A stretch of DNA of 38,991 nucleotides, taken from the NCBI GenBank assembly GCA_964519615.1, contig CAZFIM010000020.1:1-38991 (forward strand). The letters run 5' to 3'. Both the position numbers and the translations under genes were made by a program. Within the stretch, counting starts at the first letter, position 1. The number at the start of each line of letters is the position of its first letter. Below are positions 14,299 through 22,228 of this stretch, in pieces. Origin of the DNA: CAZFIM01 sp964519615. Its GTDB lineage: Bacteria > Chloroflexota > Dehalococcoidia > GIF9 > UBA5629. The notes beneath the pieces are model-generated. The model was given only the letters and a program-made list of their open reading frames with translations, ran no database searches and was not told where the DNA came from.

Positions 14299-15582
14299 CT
14301 AGTATTGCCGCTCATCTGAGATTATTTTACAGTCCTCTACGATGTCACCTTTTTCCACAAACTCAACGCTATCAAGTTTAATCCGTATCGCTTCTGTTAC
14401 CTGCCTGATTATGGCGGTACCAAGATTATTTGTATCTGCACTATAATCATCAGCAAGCTGGATTCTCAGGGTGAGCCGGTCACGAAATCCTTCACGTGTA
14501 ACGACAGCCTGATATCTGACTATCTCCTCATAAGATGTAAGCACTCTTTGTAATTGTCTGGGATGGATGAGCATTCCCCGCGTCCGCACAGCCTCTCCTG
14601 TCCTGCCCAGAATGTGAGTTATACGGAGGGCTGTCCGGCCGCATGGGCAGGGGTCATGTATCCAGCCTACCAGGTCGCCCGTACCGAAACGCAGCAGCGG
14701 GTATGATTCGTCTATGGCTGTAATAACCAGCTCACCTGTCTCATCCTCCCTTACCGGATTGCCCGTATCCGGATTGAGTATTTCAACAATAACATCTTCT
14801 GCAATATGTAACCCTCTTTTTTCACGGCATTCATATGCCATGAGTCCTACATCACCTGTGCCGTATACATCGCGCGTGGTGATACCGTATTTCTCCTCTA
14901 CCAGTTTTCTGATAGGTCCGCCGCCCATCTCTCCTCCTATGCATGCCAGTTTCAAATTAAAATCCCTGACAATATTAAAGCCCATTTCTTCTGCTTTGCT
15001 TATAATATTCATAAAAAAGCTGGCGGCACCGAAAAAGCCCGTCGCCTGCAGTTGTTTCATGACCTGTACTTGAAGCTCGGTGTTGCCTACTCCCGTGGGT
15101 ATAACGGTTGCGCCTACGCGTCTGAGGGCTTCGTCTACCATTAGCCCTGCCGGAACCATATGATATGACCAGGCATTGAGTACGATATCATCACTGCCGA
15201 AACCGATCTCACACATAAGCTGAGCCATCCATCGCCAGAAGGTGATGCTTTGATGATAGGGATCGAAGATAGGTCCGGGCGAGACATAAATGCGCTCAAG
15301 CTCATGTACAGGAACTGTCGCGAGCCCACCAAAGGGAGGATTAGTTTTGTACAAATCGATCAGATCGTCTTTACGCAGGACCGGAAGTTCAGACAGATCA
15401 CCAATCCCGTGAACGTCAGATGGTTTAATGCCTGCCTGCTCAAGCCGTGCTCTTGTAGCCGCTGATTTCTTACAAGCATATTTAACCAGCTCTTGCAGCC
15501 TGCCGTCGAGATATTGTTTTCTCTCTTCCCGGGTAAATTTCGTTAACTTTTCGATCGGAACGGTGGACTCTTTAAATTTCAT
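14299..15582 (-). CDS. Phenylacetate-CoA ligase (PaaK)-like adenylate-forming protein
   Basis: A 427-residue member of the ANL adenylating superfamily, PaaK branch: N-terminal LQELVKYACKKSAATR, LPVLRKDDL, the core IGGEMGGGPIRKLVEEKYG with DVYGTGDVGLMAYEC, YPLLRFGTGDL, zinc-like PCPCGRT, and the C-terminal hinge GRTGEAVRTRGMLIHP. Such enzymes activate an aromatic or other carboxylic acid as an adenylate and pass it to CoA. Unusually, the phosphate-binding loop that reads SSGTTG in PaaK is VSPGPIFDP here (residues 100-108), so normal ATP handling is in doubt. GAGGAG precedes the ATG at 15582. It follows the nitroreductase gene by 68 bases on the same strand. Substrate unknown. Confidence 0.88.
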   Translation of the reverse strand: MKFKESTVPIEKLTKFTREERKQYLDGRLQELVKYACKKSAATRARLEQAGIKPSDVHGIGDLSELPVLRKDDLIDLYKTNPPFGGLATVPVHELERIYVSPGPIFDPYHQSITFWRWMAQLMCEIGFGSDDIVLNAWSYHMVPAGLMVDEALRRVGATVIPTGVGNTELQVQVMKQLQATGFFGAASFFMNIISKAEEMGFNIVRDFNLKLACIGGEMGGGPIRKLVEEKYGITTRDVYGTGDVGLMAYECREKRGLHIAEDVIVEILNPDTGNPVREDETGELVITAIDESYPLLRFGTGDLVGWIHDPCPCGRTALRITHILGRTGEAVRTRGMLIHPRQLQRVLTSYEEIVRYQAVVTREGFRDRLTLRIQLADDYSADTNNLGTAIIRQVTEAIRIKLDSVEFVEKGDIVEDCKIISDERQY

Positions 15583-15603
15583 AGCGCTCCTCTATTACAC
15601 ATG

Positions 15604-15617
15604 GTCATAGATATGAC
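15604..15617. repeat. Perfect 14-base palindrome between nitroreductase and PaaK-like genes
   Basis: GTCATA-GA-TATGAC lies about 20 bases before the PaaK-like start and 34 bases after the nitroreductase stop. It could be an operator; the evidence is only the symmetry. Confidence 0.35.
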
Positions 15618-15650
15618 GCGGATATTTACATAAGGATTATATTGGCCCGC

Positions 15651-16214
15651 TTACCACTTATATGCCTTGTTCCATCTTTCGTGGTAGCAGATTTCCTTAA
15701 GGCTTTTTCTTGTCCGCTCTCCCAGCTTTTCCTGTGCTGCGGCATCGTAGTTATCACCTTCAGGATACGATATCGGAGTACAGGCCACAACTCTTGTCTC
15801 CTCGGGAATGCCGAGAATATTCTTTATTACCGATTCTTCGAAACCTGTCATGAGATGGGATGCCAGACCCATATCCGTTGCTGCCAGGACCATGTTTTCC
15901 ATTGCCAATCCTACATCAAAAAGGTAATATTCCTTACCATCTCTGATGATGTCATCGGACGGTGCGGCGCATGCAAAAATAAGTACCGGAGCATTTTTGA
16001 AAGGCTGATTTACGTCTGAGAACGATTTACTCACTACTTCATCTATAGTTTTTTTATCTTCCACGATGATAAAACGCCAGGGCTGTTTGTTCCGCGCTGA
16101 AGGAGCTACCTGCCCCGCTTTCAATATCTTAACTATTTTTTCCTGTTCGACAGGACGGGGAATAAGCCGAAGCTTCAAGCTTGCTCTTTTGTGAATGACC
16201 TCCAATGTTTCCAT
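15651..16214 (-). CDS. Nitroreductase family FMN oxidoreductase
   Basis: A 187-residue flavoprotein of the NAD(P)H-dependent nitroreductase fold. Recognisable features are the N-terminal FMN-phosphate region (EVIHKRASLKLRLIPRPVEQ; most relatives have RRSxR), AGQVAPSARNKQPWRFIIV around residues 33-51, and LFDVGLAMENMVLAATDMGLASH, which ends in the dimer/FMN segment. Natural substrate cannot be read from the sequence; family members reduce quinones, nitro-compounds or flavins. GGAAAGGAG precedes the ATG by a normal distance. It may be cotranscribed with the PaaK-like ligase downstream, which would fit aromatic-compound metabolism, but that is a guess. Confidence 0.92.
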   Translation of the reverse strand: METLEVIHKRASLKLRLIPRPVEQEKIVKILKAGQVAPSARNKQPWRFIIVEDKKTIDEVVSKSFSDVNQPFKNAPVLIFACAAPSDDIIRDGKEYYLFDVGLAMENMVLAATDMGLASHLMTGFEESVIKNILGIPEETRVVACTPISYPEGDNYDAAAQEKLGERTRKSLKEICYHERWNKAYKW

Positions 16215-16350
16215 ATTACTCCTTTCCTGTAAATGCTATTTATATTGCAAGGGCAGGTCTATAGGATATCATGGAATACCGGCCGTGTTAAACCAGTAGT
16301 TGAGGTAAAGAGTTTTATAATAATAAGAGTGATTATGGAAACCTGTTGCT

Positions 16351-16379
16351 AGGACACAACTTCAGGCATGGGGTATAAT
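16351..16379 (+). promoter_or_regulatory. Promoter of the M20 amidohydrolase gene
   Basis: Consensus -10 TATAAT (16374-16379) and -35-like AGGACA (16351-16356) with 17 bases between. Transcription should begin near 16386, exactly at an in-frame ATG. Confidence 0.6.
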
Positions 16380-16385
16380 GGGCAA

Positions 16386-17609
16386 ATGAAAGAGAAAGCT
16401 CCGCCGATGACAAAAGAGGATACCATACTTGAGCAATTAAAGCAGCAGGTTATTGCTCGGGTTGATTTTTACAGAAATGAGCTTATCGAGTTAAGCGATC
16501 GTATTCATAGCAATCCGGAAGTGGCCTTCAAAGAAGAAAAGGCATATGCATGGCTTACTGAATATCTAAAGAAAAATTCATTTGATGTCCAAAAAGGCAG
16601 TAAAAAGCTAAAAACTGCATTTAAGGCTGTATATGGGGTTGAAAGACCGGCTGTCGGCTTGCTGGCCGAATATGATGCCTTGCCTGAAATGGGGCATGCC
16701 TGTGGTCATAATCTGATAGGGGCATCTGCAGTTGGAGCAGGTATTGCATCCAAATTGGTGGTCGATGCCTGCGGCGGTTCTGTAGCAGTAATAGGTACAC
16801 CGGCTGAAGAATTTTATGCCGGAAAGGCGATCATGGTGGATGAAGGTACTTTTTCGGATATCGATGCGGTGTTGATCGTTCATCCTGCTTCAAGAAACAT
16901 CTCGACGGTAGAAAGTCTGGCATGTATTAGTCTGCATATAGAGTTTCACGGCAAGGCTTCACATGCCGCAGCACATCCGGAACAGGGCATTAATGCGCTT
17001 GATGCTATGATACTTGCCTTCAATGCTGTTAATGCCTTGCGGCAGCATATAGTGGATAAAGCAAGAATCCATGGAATAATTACCCGGGGTGGGGAGGCTG
17101 CAAATATCGTGCCTGAATATACGGAGGCTGATTTTATCGTGCGGGCTCCTGATGGTGCGTATTTAAGAAAACTGATGCCGAGGGTGCTCGCATGTTTTTC
17201 CGGCGCTGCCACCTCTACCGGCGCCGTCTTGAAATATAAGTGGGCTGAATTGGCCTATGACGCCATGAAAAATAACCGTATTCTGGAAAAATTGTTTGCA
17301 GATAATCTTACCAGTCTGGGACGGGAAGTTTTGCCCTATAATGAAAGCTGCTCGATCGGAAGTACCGATACCGGTAATGTCAGCCAGGTTGTACCCGCCA
17401 TTCATCCTTCGATCGCAATAGTTGCTCCGGGTATTTCAATCCATACCCATGAATTTGCACAGGCAGCTGCATCTGAAAGCGGCCACAAGGGACTTATCGA
17501 CGCTGCCAAGGCAATGGCAATGACGGTCGTTGATCTCCTCGGCAATCCAAAACTGCTTAATAAAGTCAGGAACGATTTTACCGGTGCAGCTGATGCTTCG
17601 GCAAAGTAG
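16386..17609 (+). CDS. M20 family (AbgB-like) metal-dependent amidohydrolase
   Basis: About 407 residues with the M20D layout: RIHSNPEVAFKEEKA, LLAEYDALPEMGHACGHNLIGAS with the metal-binding Cys-Gly-His, GTPAEEFYAGK with the catalytic Glu pair, VESLACISLHIEFHGKASHAA, and late SIGSTDTGNVSQVVPAIH. The GHACGHN version is typical of relatives of AbgB, which splits p-aminobenzoyl-glutamate, and of other N-acyl amino acid amidohydrolases. The upstream ATG at 16368 overlaps the -10 box, so 16386 (leaderless) or 16407 (MTKEDTILEQ) is the likelier start. No Shine-Dalgarno is visible for 16386. rplI follows at 78 bases; it has its own ribosome site but might share the transcript. Confidence 0.9.
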   Translation: MKEKAPPMTKEDTILEQLKQQVIARVDFYRNELIELSDRIHSNPEVAFKEEKAYAWLTEYLKKNSFDVQKGSKKLKTAFKAVYGVERPAVGLLAEYDALPEMGHACGHNLIGASAVGAGIASKLVVDACGGSVAVIGTPAEEFYAGKAIMVDEGTFSDIDAVLIVHPASRNISTVESLACISLHIEFHGKASHAAAHPEQGINALDAMILAFNAVNALRQHIVDKARIHGIITRGGEAANIVPEYTEADFIVRAPDGAYLRKLMPRVLACFSGAATSTGAVLKYKWAELAYDAMKNNRILEKLFADNLTSLGREVLPYNESCSIGSTDTGNVSQVVPAIHPSIAIVAPGISIHTHEFAQAAASESGHKGLIDAAKAMAMTVVDLLGNPKLLNKVRNDFTGAADASAK

Positions 17610-17687
17610 TTTATGCCGCTGCCGACGTCGCAATAATAGTAAACACTGATTTTACAAAGTGATTTATATAGCATAAATGGAGGTAAG

Positions 17688-18134
17688 ATGAAAGTAATAT
17701 TTCTGGAAGATGTATCAGCCAAAGGGAAAAAAGGTGAGATGAAAGAGGTAGCTGACGGCTATGCCAAGAACTATCTCATACCTCGTGGCCTGGCTATGAT
17801 TGCCACAAAACCGGCAGTCAAGGCTTATGAGCAGAAAGTGAAGTCTGATGCCAAACGCCAGGAACAGAAACTGGAAGATATGAAGGCATTGGCACAAAAG
17901 CTCAATGGTACGGAAATCAAGTTCAAGGCAAAAGCCGGGGATAAAGAACGTATTCACGGCTCAATTACTGCTGCTGATATTGCTTCTGAGCTTACAAAGG
18001 TAAGTGGTATTGAGATAGATAAGAAAAAAGTAGAATTATCTGAACCTCTGCGTACCCTTGGGACACACGAGGTTGAACTTGTTTTGATCCGCGATATCAA
18101 AGCAAACGTGAGTGTAACGATTGAAGAGGAATAG
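17688..18134 (+). CDS. rplI: 50S ribosomal protein L9
   Basis: L9 binds 23S rRNA near the L1 stalk. The 148-residue protein has the signature MKVIFLEDVSAKGKKGEMKEV and GYAKNYLIPRGLA in the N-terminal domain, the long connecting helix (KAYEQKVKSDAKRQEQK...), and the C-terminal domain with KAGDKERIHGSITAADIA. GGAGG lies 4 bases before the ATG. It is followed by dnaB only 5 bases after its stop, the common rplI-dnaB order; the usual upstream partners rpsF-ssb-rpsR are not here. Confidence 0.97.
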   Translation: MKVIFLEDVSAKGKKGEMKEVADGYAKNYLIPRGLAMIATKPAVKAYEQKVKSDAKRQEQKLEDMKALAQKLNGTEIKFKAKAGDKERIHGSITAADIASELTKVSGIEIDKKKVELSEPLRTLGTHEVELVLIRDIKANVSVTIEEE

Positions 18135-18139
18135 CCGGA

Positions 18140-19522
18140 ATGGTTGACGGCAGACTGCCCCCCAATGATACAGATGCAGAGGAAGCGGTATTAGGTTCAC
18201 TGCTGATAGATGAAGATGCCATCTTTATGGTCACTTCCACCATAAAACCGGAGGATTTTTTTTCTCAGGCAAACAGATGGATCTACGAGGTGTGTGAGAC
18301 GCTATTTGAGCGTCATGAAGGCATTAACCAGATAACGGTTGCACGTGAACTGGCTCAGCGAGGAAGGCTGGAAGAAACCGGCGGTGCCGCCTATTTAAGC
18401 CATCTTGTCGCCAATGTCCCAACATCACTACATATAGAGTATTACGCTCAGATCGTTGCCCGGCTGGCAACGATGCGCAGGCTCATCAGCGCAGCAGACC
18501 GTATTGCGGCGATAGGATATGAAGCCGATGCGGATGTTGAAGCTGCCATAGGAAGGGCAGAGGACCAGTTATTTAAAGTCAGGGAGAGGAGAGGGCATGG
18601 TGAATTTATTTCTATCAGCAACATACTGGGTGACTACTTTAAGGAGACGGAGCCTTTAACGGAAGAAAGCCAGTCGCCCTTTATTATGACCGGACTTTCC
18701 TTTTTGGATGATCTGATCATGGGCCTGCAGCGCTCATCATTGGTTGTGCTCGGTGCGCGCACCAGTATGGGAAAAACCAGTCTGGCATTGACAATCGCCC
18801 GCAATGCTGCTATTGAACAAAAAGCCTGTGTGGCAGTATTCAGTCTGGAAATGTCCAGACAGGAAATAGGACAAAGGCTTCTTTCCAGTGAGTCTGGAGT
18901 TAACTCAGCCAGGATACGAAGAGCGCATTTTTCGGAAGGCGATGAACAGGCTGTGATGGAAGCAGCCGCGGTGCTTTCAGAGGCTCCTCTTTTTATTGAC
19001 GATACAGCACAGATGCGCGTAGTAGAAATGCGCAGCAAATCACGCCGGCTTGATTTTGAACATCCCCTTGATTTAATAATTGTTGATTATTTGCAGTTGA
19101 TCCGCGGGGATACGAGGACGGAAAATCGGTATCAGGAACTCAGTGAGATTACACGCTCACTGAAATTCATGGCGCGCGATCTTAATGTTCCCGTATTGGC
19201 TCTGTCGCAGCTCAGGAGACCGGACCATTCCGGCCCGGTGCGCAGGCCGGGGCTTTCTGATCTAAGGGACAGCGGTAGTATTGAACAAGATGCCGATGTG
19301 GTTATGTTTCTTCATCGTGAGGAAAGGGATAAATCGCTTGAGCCCTGGGGCGATATACAGGCTGATGAAGCTTATGACAAAGGTATTACAGAAATTATCG
19401 TGGCCAAGAACCGTAATGGTCCAATAGGTGAAGGGAAGCTTCGTTTTGATTCCAAAACAACCAGATTTTTTAATCTCGATGCGGAATCGATTCAATCAGT
19501 TCAGACAAAATTTGGCAAATAA
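18140..19522 (+). CDS. dnaB: Replicative DNA helicase
   Basis: The hexameric helicase that unwinds DNA at the replication fork. The 460-residue protein has the N-terminal primase-interaction domain (PPNDTDAEEAVLGSLLIDED, residues 7-110), then a RecA-type ATPase domain: Walker A GARTSMGKTSLAL (near residue 211), the Walker B LDLIIVDYLQLI, and DLRDSGSIEQDADVVMFLHR. No intein or deletion is seen. It begins 5 bases after rplI and ends 5 bases before the DnaD-type gene, so initiation, loading and unwinding functions are grouped in one unit. Confidence 0.97.
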   Translation: MVDGRLPPNDTDAEEAVLGSLLIDEDAIFMVTSTIKPEDFFSQANRWIYEVCETLFERHEGINQITVARELAQRGRLEETGGAAYLSHLVANVPTSLHIEYYAQIVARLATMRRLISAADRIAAIGYEADADVEAAIGRAEDQLFKVRERRGHGEFISISNILGDYFKETEPLTEESQSPFIMTGLSFLDDLIMGLQRSSLVVLGARTSMGKTSLALTIARNAAIEQKACVAVFSLEMSRQEIGQRLLSSESGVNSARIRRAHFSEGDEQAVMEAAAVLSEAPLFIDDTAQMRVVEMRSKSRRLDFEHPLDLIIVDYLQLIRGDTRTENRYQELSEITRSLKFMARDLNVPVLALSQLRRPDHSGPVRRPGLSDLRDSGSIEQDADVVMFLHREERDKSLEPWGDIQADEAYDKGITEIIVAKNRNGPIGEGKLRFDSKTTRFFNLDAESIQSVQTKFGK

Positions 19523-19527
19523 GACAA

Positions 19528-20250
19528 ATGACAGAGCATGATTTTAACGGTTTTCCTGATAAGGCAGAGGTAACTCCTGTCCCTAATCTCTTTTTTTCTG
19601 CCTGCTTGCCCAAGATTAAGGATATTTCAGAGCTAAAAGTGACCCTTTATATATTATGGGTACTCAGCAAAAGGCGGGGATATCCACGGATGATCACACA
19701 TTCGGAATTAGTCACAGAGCCGGTGCTGAAGGTTGGTCTTGTTAATGATGGACAGCCTTTTGAACCAGTACTGGAGCATGCGTTAGAATTGGCGCTTGAG
19801 CGTGGAACGCTGCTGGTTATTAATCTGGAAAAAAGAGGAAAGAAAGAAAAGGCGTATTTAATTAATTCGGAGTCAGAAAGAAGGGCTGTCAGGCGAATCG
19901 AATGTGGTGAACTTGCATTACCTGATTGGGCAGTGCATTCTGCTAAAGATAAAGGCACCGCTGCGGTTTCAAATATCTTTACATTATATGAACAGAATAT
20001 CGGGATGATTACACCTCTTATTGCGGAGGAGCTTAAGGAAGCTGAAAGTCTTTATCCTGCCGATTGGATTGCAGAAGCGATGAAAGAAGCTGTCACTATG
20101 AACAAGAGAAACTGGAAATATATATCCAGAATACTGGAGCGCTGGAAAACTGAAGGAAAAGCTGATGGAGAGCCTGGAACATATTCTAAAAAGCAAAGCG
20201 ATACCGGAAAATATATCCGCGGAAGATACGGACATCTTATCGAACACTGA
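19528..20250 (+). CDS. DnaD-domain replication initiation/primosome protein
   Basis: This 240-residue protein has a winged-helix-like N-terminal half (PNLFFSACLPKIKDISELKVTLYIL) and a DnaD/DnaB_2 domain at residues about 145-208 (NIFTLYEQNIGMITPLIAEE, then NWKYISRILERW, the recognisable motif). In Firmicutes such proteins help DnaA-started initiation and helicase loading; here it lies between dnaB and a DnaI/DnaC-like loader, which supports the same job. Its last 86 bases overlap the start of the loader gene in another frame. Confidence 0.88.
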   Translation: MTEHDFNGFPDKAEVTPVPNLFFSACLPKIKDISELKVTLYILWVLSKRRGYPRMITHSELVTEPVLKVGLVNDGQPFEPVLEHALELALERGTLLVINLEKRGKKEKAYLINSESERRAVRRIECGELALPDWAVHSAKDKGTAAVSNIFTLYEQNIGMITPLIAEELKEAESLYPADWIAEAMKEAVTMNKRNWKYISRILERWKTEGKADGEPGTYSKKQSDTGKYIRGRYGHLIEH

Positions 20251-21571
20251 GAATGCGGCTGAGCTTTCTGCTTGCTCGCTCTGCCATGGGGCTCGTTTTG
20301 TACATCCGCTGCAGGAGGATGGAAAACCTGATTACAGCACGGTTGTACCCTGCCGGTGTGTAAAGGGAGTATTGCGCGGCAAACGGCTGGCATATCTTCA
20401 GCAGTTCAGTAATCTTGGCGCGCTTTCCCGTTTAACTTTCGAAAACTTGCAGCCTCAGGGTAGACCGGGTAAAGAACCTGTTGCCAATTTCCCTCGTGCT
20501 TTTGAAGCGGCTCGTGAATATGCGGAACAGCCTGAAGGCTGGCTGATTCTGGTAGGGCCGAATGGATGCGGAAAAACTCATTTAGCCTGTGCAATCGCTA
20601 ATCTACGACTGCAGAAGGCAGAGCCGGTATTCTATATAGTTACAGCCGATCTTCTGGACCATTTACGAGCAGCATTCCATCCCAACAGCGATACCGAACA
20701 TGACAGTCTCTTTGAACAGGTTAAAAACGTGCCGCTGCTTATTCTCGATGATCTTACTATGACGGTGAACACTCCCTGGGCAAAGGGTAAACTTGAGCAA
20801 CTTCTCAATCACAGATATAATCTACAGCTTCCCACCGTAATAACGACCTATGTTCCGGTAGATGAGATTGATGATAGTATCAGCGGTCACTTGCTGGATC
20901 AGAATCTCTGCAACATATATATTATAGGAAAATCAAAGTCTAACGCACTTGACCGGCTCGACGGTATGCAATTGCAATTGCTGCGCGATATGACCTTTCA
21001 GAATTTTGATTCGCGGAGGATGAACCTGAGCAGCGAGGAGCGCGATAATCTGGGTAATGCTTTTAAGGTCGCGAAAAACTTTGCAGAATACCCGCAGGGG
21101 TGGCTGGTTTTTTTAGGAGTGAACGGTTGCGGTAAGACTCACCTGGCTGCGTCTATCGCAAATCACCTGAGAGCTCGGGGTGAACCGCCGTTATTTATTG
21201 TAGTACCTGACCTGCTCGATCATCTTCGCTCAGCTTTTAGTCCAGATAGCAAGAATTCATATGATAGTCTCTTCGAAATGATTCGTAAAGCGCCCGTACT
21301 TTTACTCGACGATTTTGGTGAACAATGTACCACTCCATGGGCACAGGAAAAATTATATCAACTTATCAATTACCGCTATAACGCACGGCTGGCGACGGTT
21401 ATTACTACAAGTTATCCTCTGGAAGATATAGAAGCACGTATCAGTTCACGATTGGTGGATCCCAGTATCAGTCTGGTATTTAATATTCGGGTTCCTGATT
21501 ACCGGGGTGACATAGGGAAAAAGACCAGGAGTGCGAAAACGCGTCCCAATTCTTCCGGCAAGAGTACGTAA
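20165..21571 (+). CDS. DnaI/DnaC-like helicase loader with two tandem AAA+ domains
   Basis: Helicase loaders usually carry one AAA+ domain; this 468-residue protein carries two related ones. An N-terminal zinc-finger-like module has Cys37, Cys40, Cys63 and Cys65. Domain 1 (about 90-265) has Walker A GPNGCGKTH at 131-139 and Walker B LLILDDL at 191-197. Domain 2 (about 277-445) has GVNGCGKTH at 318-326 and VLLLDDF at 378-384. Domain 2 keeps RISSRL (Arg425, Arg429), the likely arginine finger region; domain 1 reads SISGHL and lacks both. The start at 20165 has AAGGA 8 bases upstream and lies inside the DnaD-type gene. Its neighbours argue for loading DnaB; the mechanism is inferred. Confidence 0.88.
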   Translation: MESLEHILKSKAIPENISAEDTDILSNTENAAELSACSLCHGARFVHPLQEDGKPDYSTVVPCRCVKGVLRGKRLAYLQQFSNLGALSRLTFENLQPQGRPGKEPVANFPRAFEAAREYAEQPEGWLILVGPNGCGKTHLACAIANLRLQKAEPVFYIVTADLLDHLRAAFHPNSDTEHDSLFEQVKNVPLLILDDLTMTVNTPWAKGKLEQLLNHRYNLQLPTVITTYVPVDEIDDSISGHLLDQNLCNIYIIGKSKSNALDRLDGMQLQLLRDMTFQNFDSRRMNLSSEERDNLGNAFKVAKNFAEYPQGWLVFLGVNGCGKTHLAASIANHLRARGEPPLFIVVPDLLDHLRSAFSPDSKNSYDSLFEMIRKAPVLLLDDFGEQCTTPWAQEKLYQLINYRYNARLATVITTSYPLEDIEARISSRLVDPSISLVFNIRVPDYRGDIGKKTRSAKTRPNSSGKST

Positions 21572-21594
21572 ATATTCCGGGCGTAAATATCCGG
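21567..21594. repeat. Short tandem repeat at the loader gene stop
   Basis: CGTAAATATTCCGG is followed after one base by CGTAAATATCCGG. The first copy includes the stop codon of the loader gene. No function is evident. Confidence 0.5.
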
Positions 21595-21665
21595 TTCTTT
21601 CCTGCAAAATATATCCGCTGCTCAGTTCATAGACGTATATGATGTGCATGTCAGCCGGGATATTG

Positions 21666-21694
21666 TTGTTCGAATTGATGTTTCTTGTTACAAT
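21666..21694 (+). promoter_or_regulatory. Promoter of the HNH gene
   Basis: -35 TTGTTC (21666-21671) and -10 TACAAT (21689-21694) with a 17-base spacer. Transcription should start near 21701, about 8 bases before the ATG at 21709. Confidence 0.6.
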
Positions 21695-21708
21695 ATTTTA
21701 GGTTTAGC

Positions 21709-22224
21709 ATGGACGGGTCCGTAATAAACTTACCTGTGCTGGTTCTTAACCAGAATTATGAGCCGCTCAATGTGTGTCGGGTCAGACGTGCCATGGTGTT
21801 GTTGTTACGTGGAAAGGCCGAGGTCATTGAGAACGGGCGGGGAATGATGCGGTCTATCGAAGGCGCTTTCGATATTCCTTCAGTAATTCGTGTAGTCTAT
21901 TTTATCAAGCGTCCACTCCTGCAGCGTAAAATGACAAAAGTTGAAGTTTTCAGCCGGGATAAATACATTTGCCAATACTGCGGTACTGTGGTGAAAGACC
22001 TTACCATCGACCATGTGATACCCAAACGTTCAGGTGGACTGCACTGCTGGGAGAATGTGGTAACTGCCTGTATTCCCTGCAATCGCAGGAAAGCCGGACG
22101 TACACCCGGTGAAGCCGGTATGCCTTTATTGAAAGAACCCCGGGCTCCCTTTAAAAAGAATTACTATATACCATTCTATTATTTGCATACCCACGTGGAG
22201 TGGAATAAGTATTTTCGCCAATAG
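21709..22224 (+). CDS. HNH endonuclease family protein
   Basis: A 171-residue protein with an N-terminal segment (PVLVLNQNYEPLNVCRVRRA, VLLLRGKAEV) shared by a widespread group of chromosomal HNH proteins, and a C-terminal HNH domain: CQYCG, LTIDHVIPKRSGG with the catalytic His, WENVVTACIPCNRRK, so two CxxC zinc-ribbon pairs frame the active site. This group's cellular role is not established; it is not part of a restriction system here. The ATG at 21709 is chosen because an in-frame TTG at 21685 lies inside the promoter. It is convergent with ricT, with only 4 bases between the stops. Confidence 0.88.
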   Translation: MDGSVINLPVLVLNQNYEPLNVCRVRRAMVLLLRGKAEVIENGRGMMRSIEGAFDIPSVIRVVYFIKRPLLQRKMTKVEVFSRDKYICQYCGTVVKDLTIDHVIPKRSGGLHCWENVVTACIPCNRRKAGRTPGEAGMPLLKEPRAPFKKNYYIPFYYLHTHVEWNKYFRQ

Positions 22225-22228
22225 TCGA

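Noticed and set aside
15642..16019. Plus-strand frame of 125 codons antisense to the nitroreductase
   Set aside because: No start signal and no recognisable domain; the nitroreductase frame is clear.
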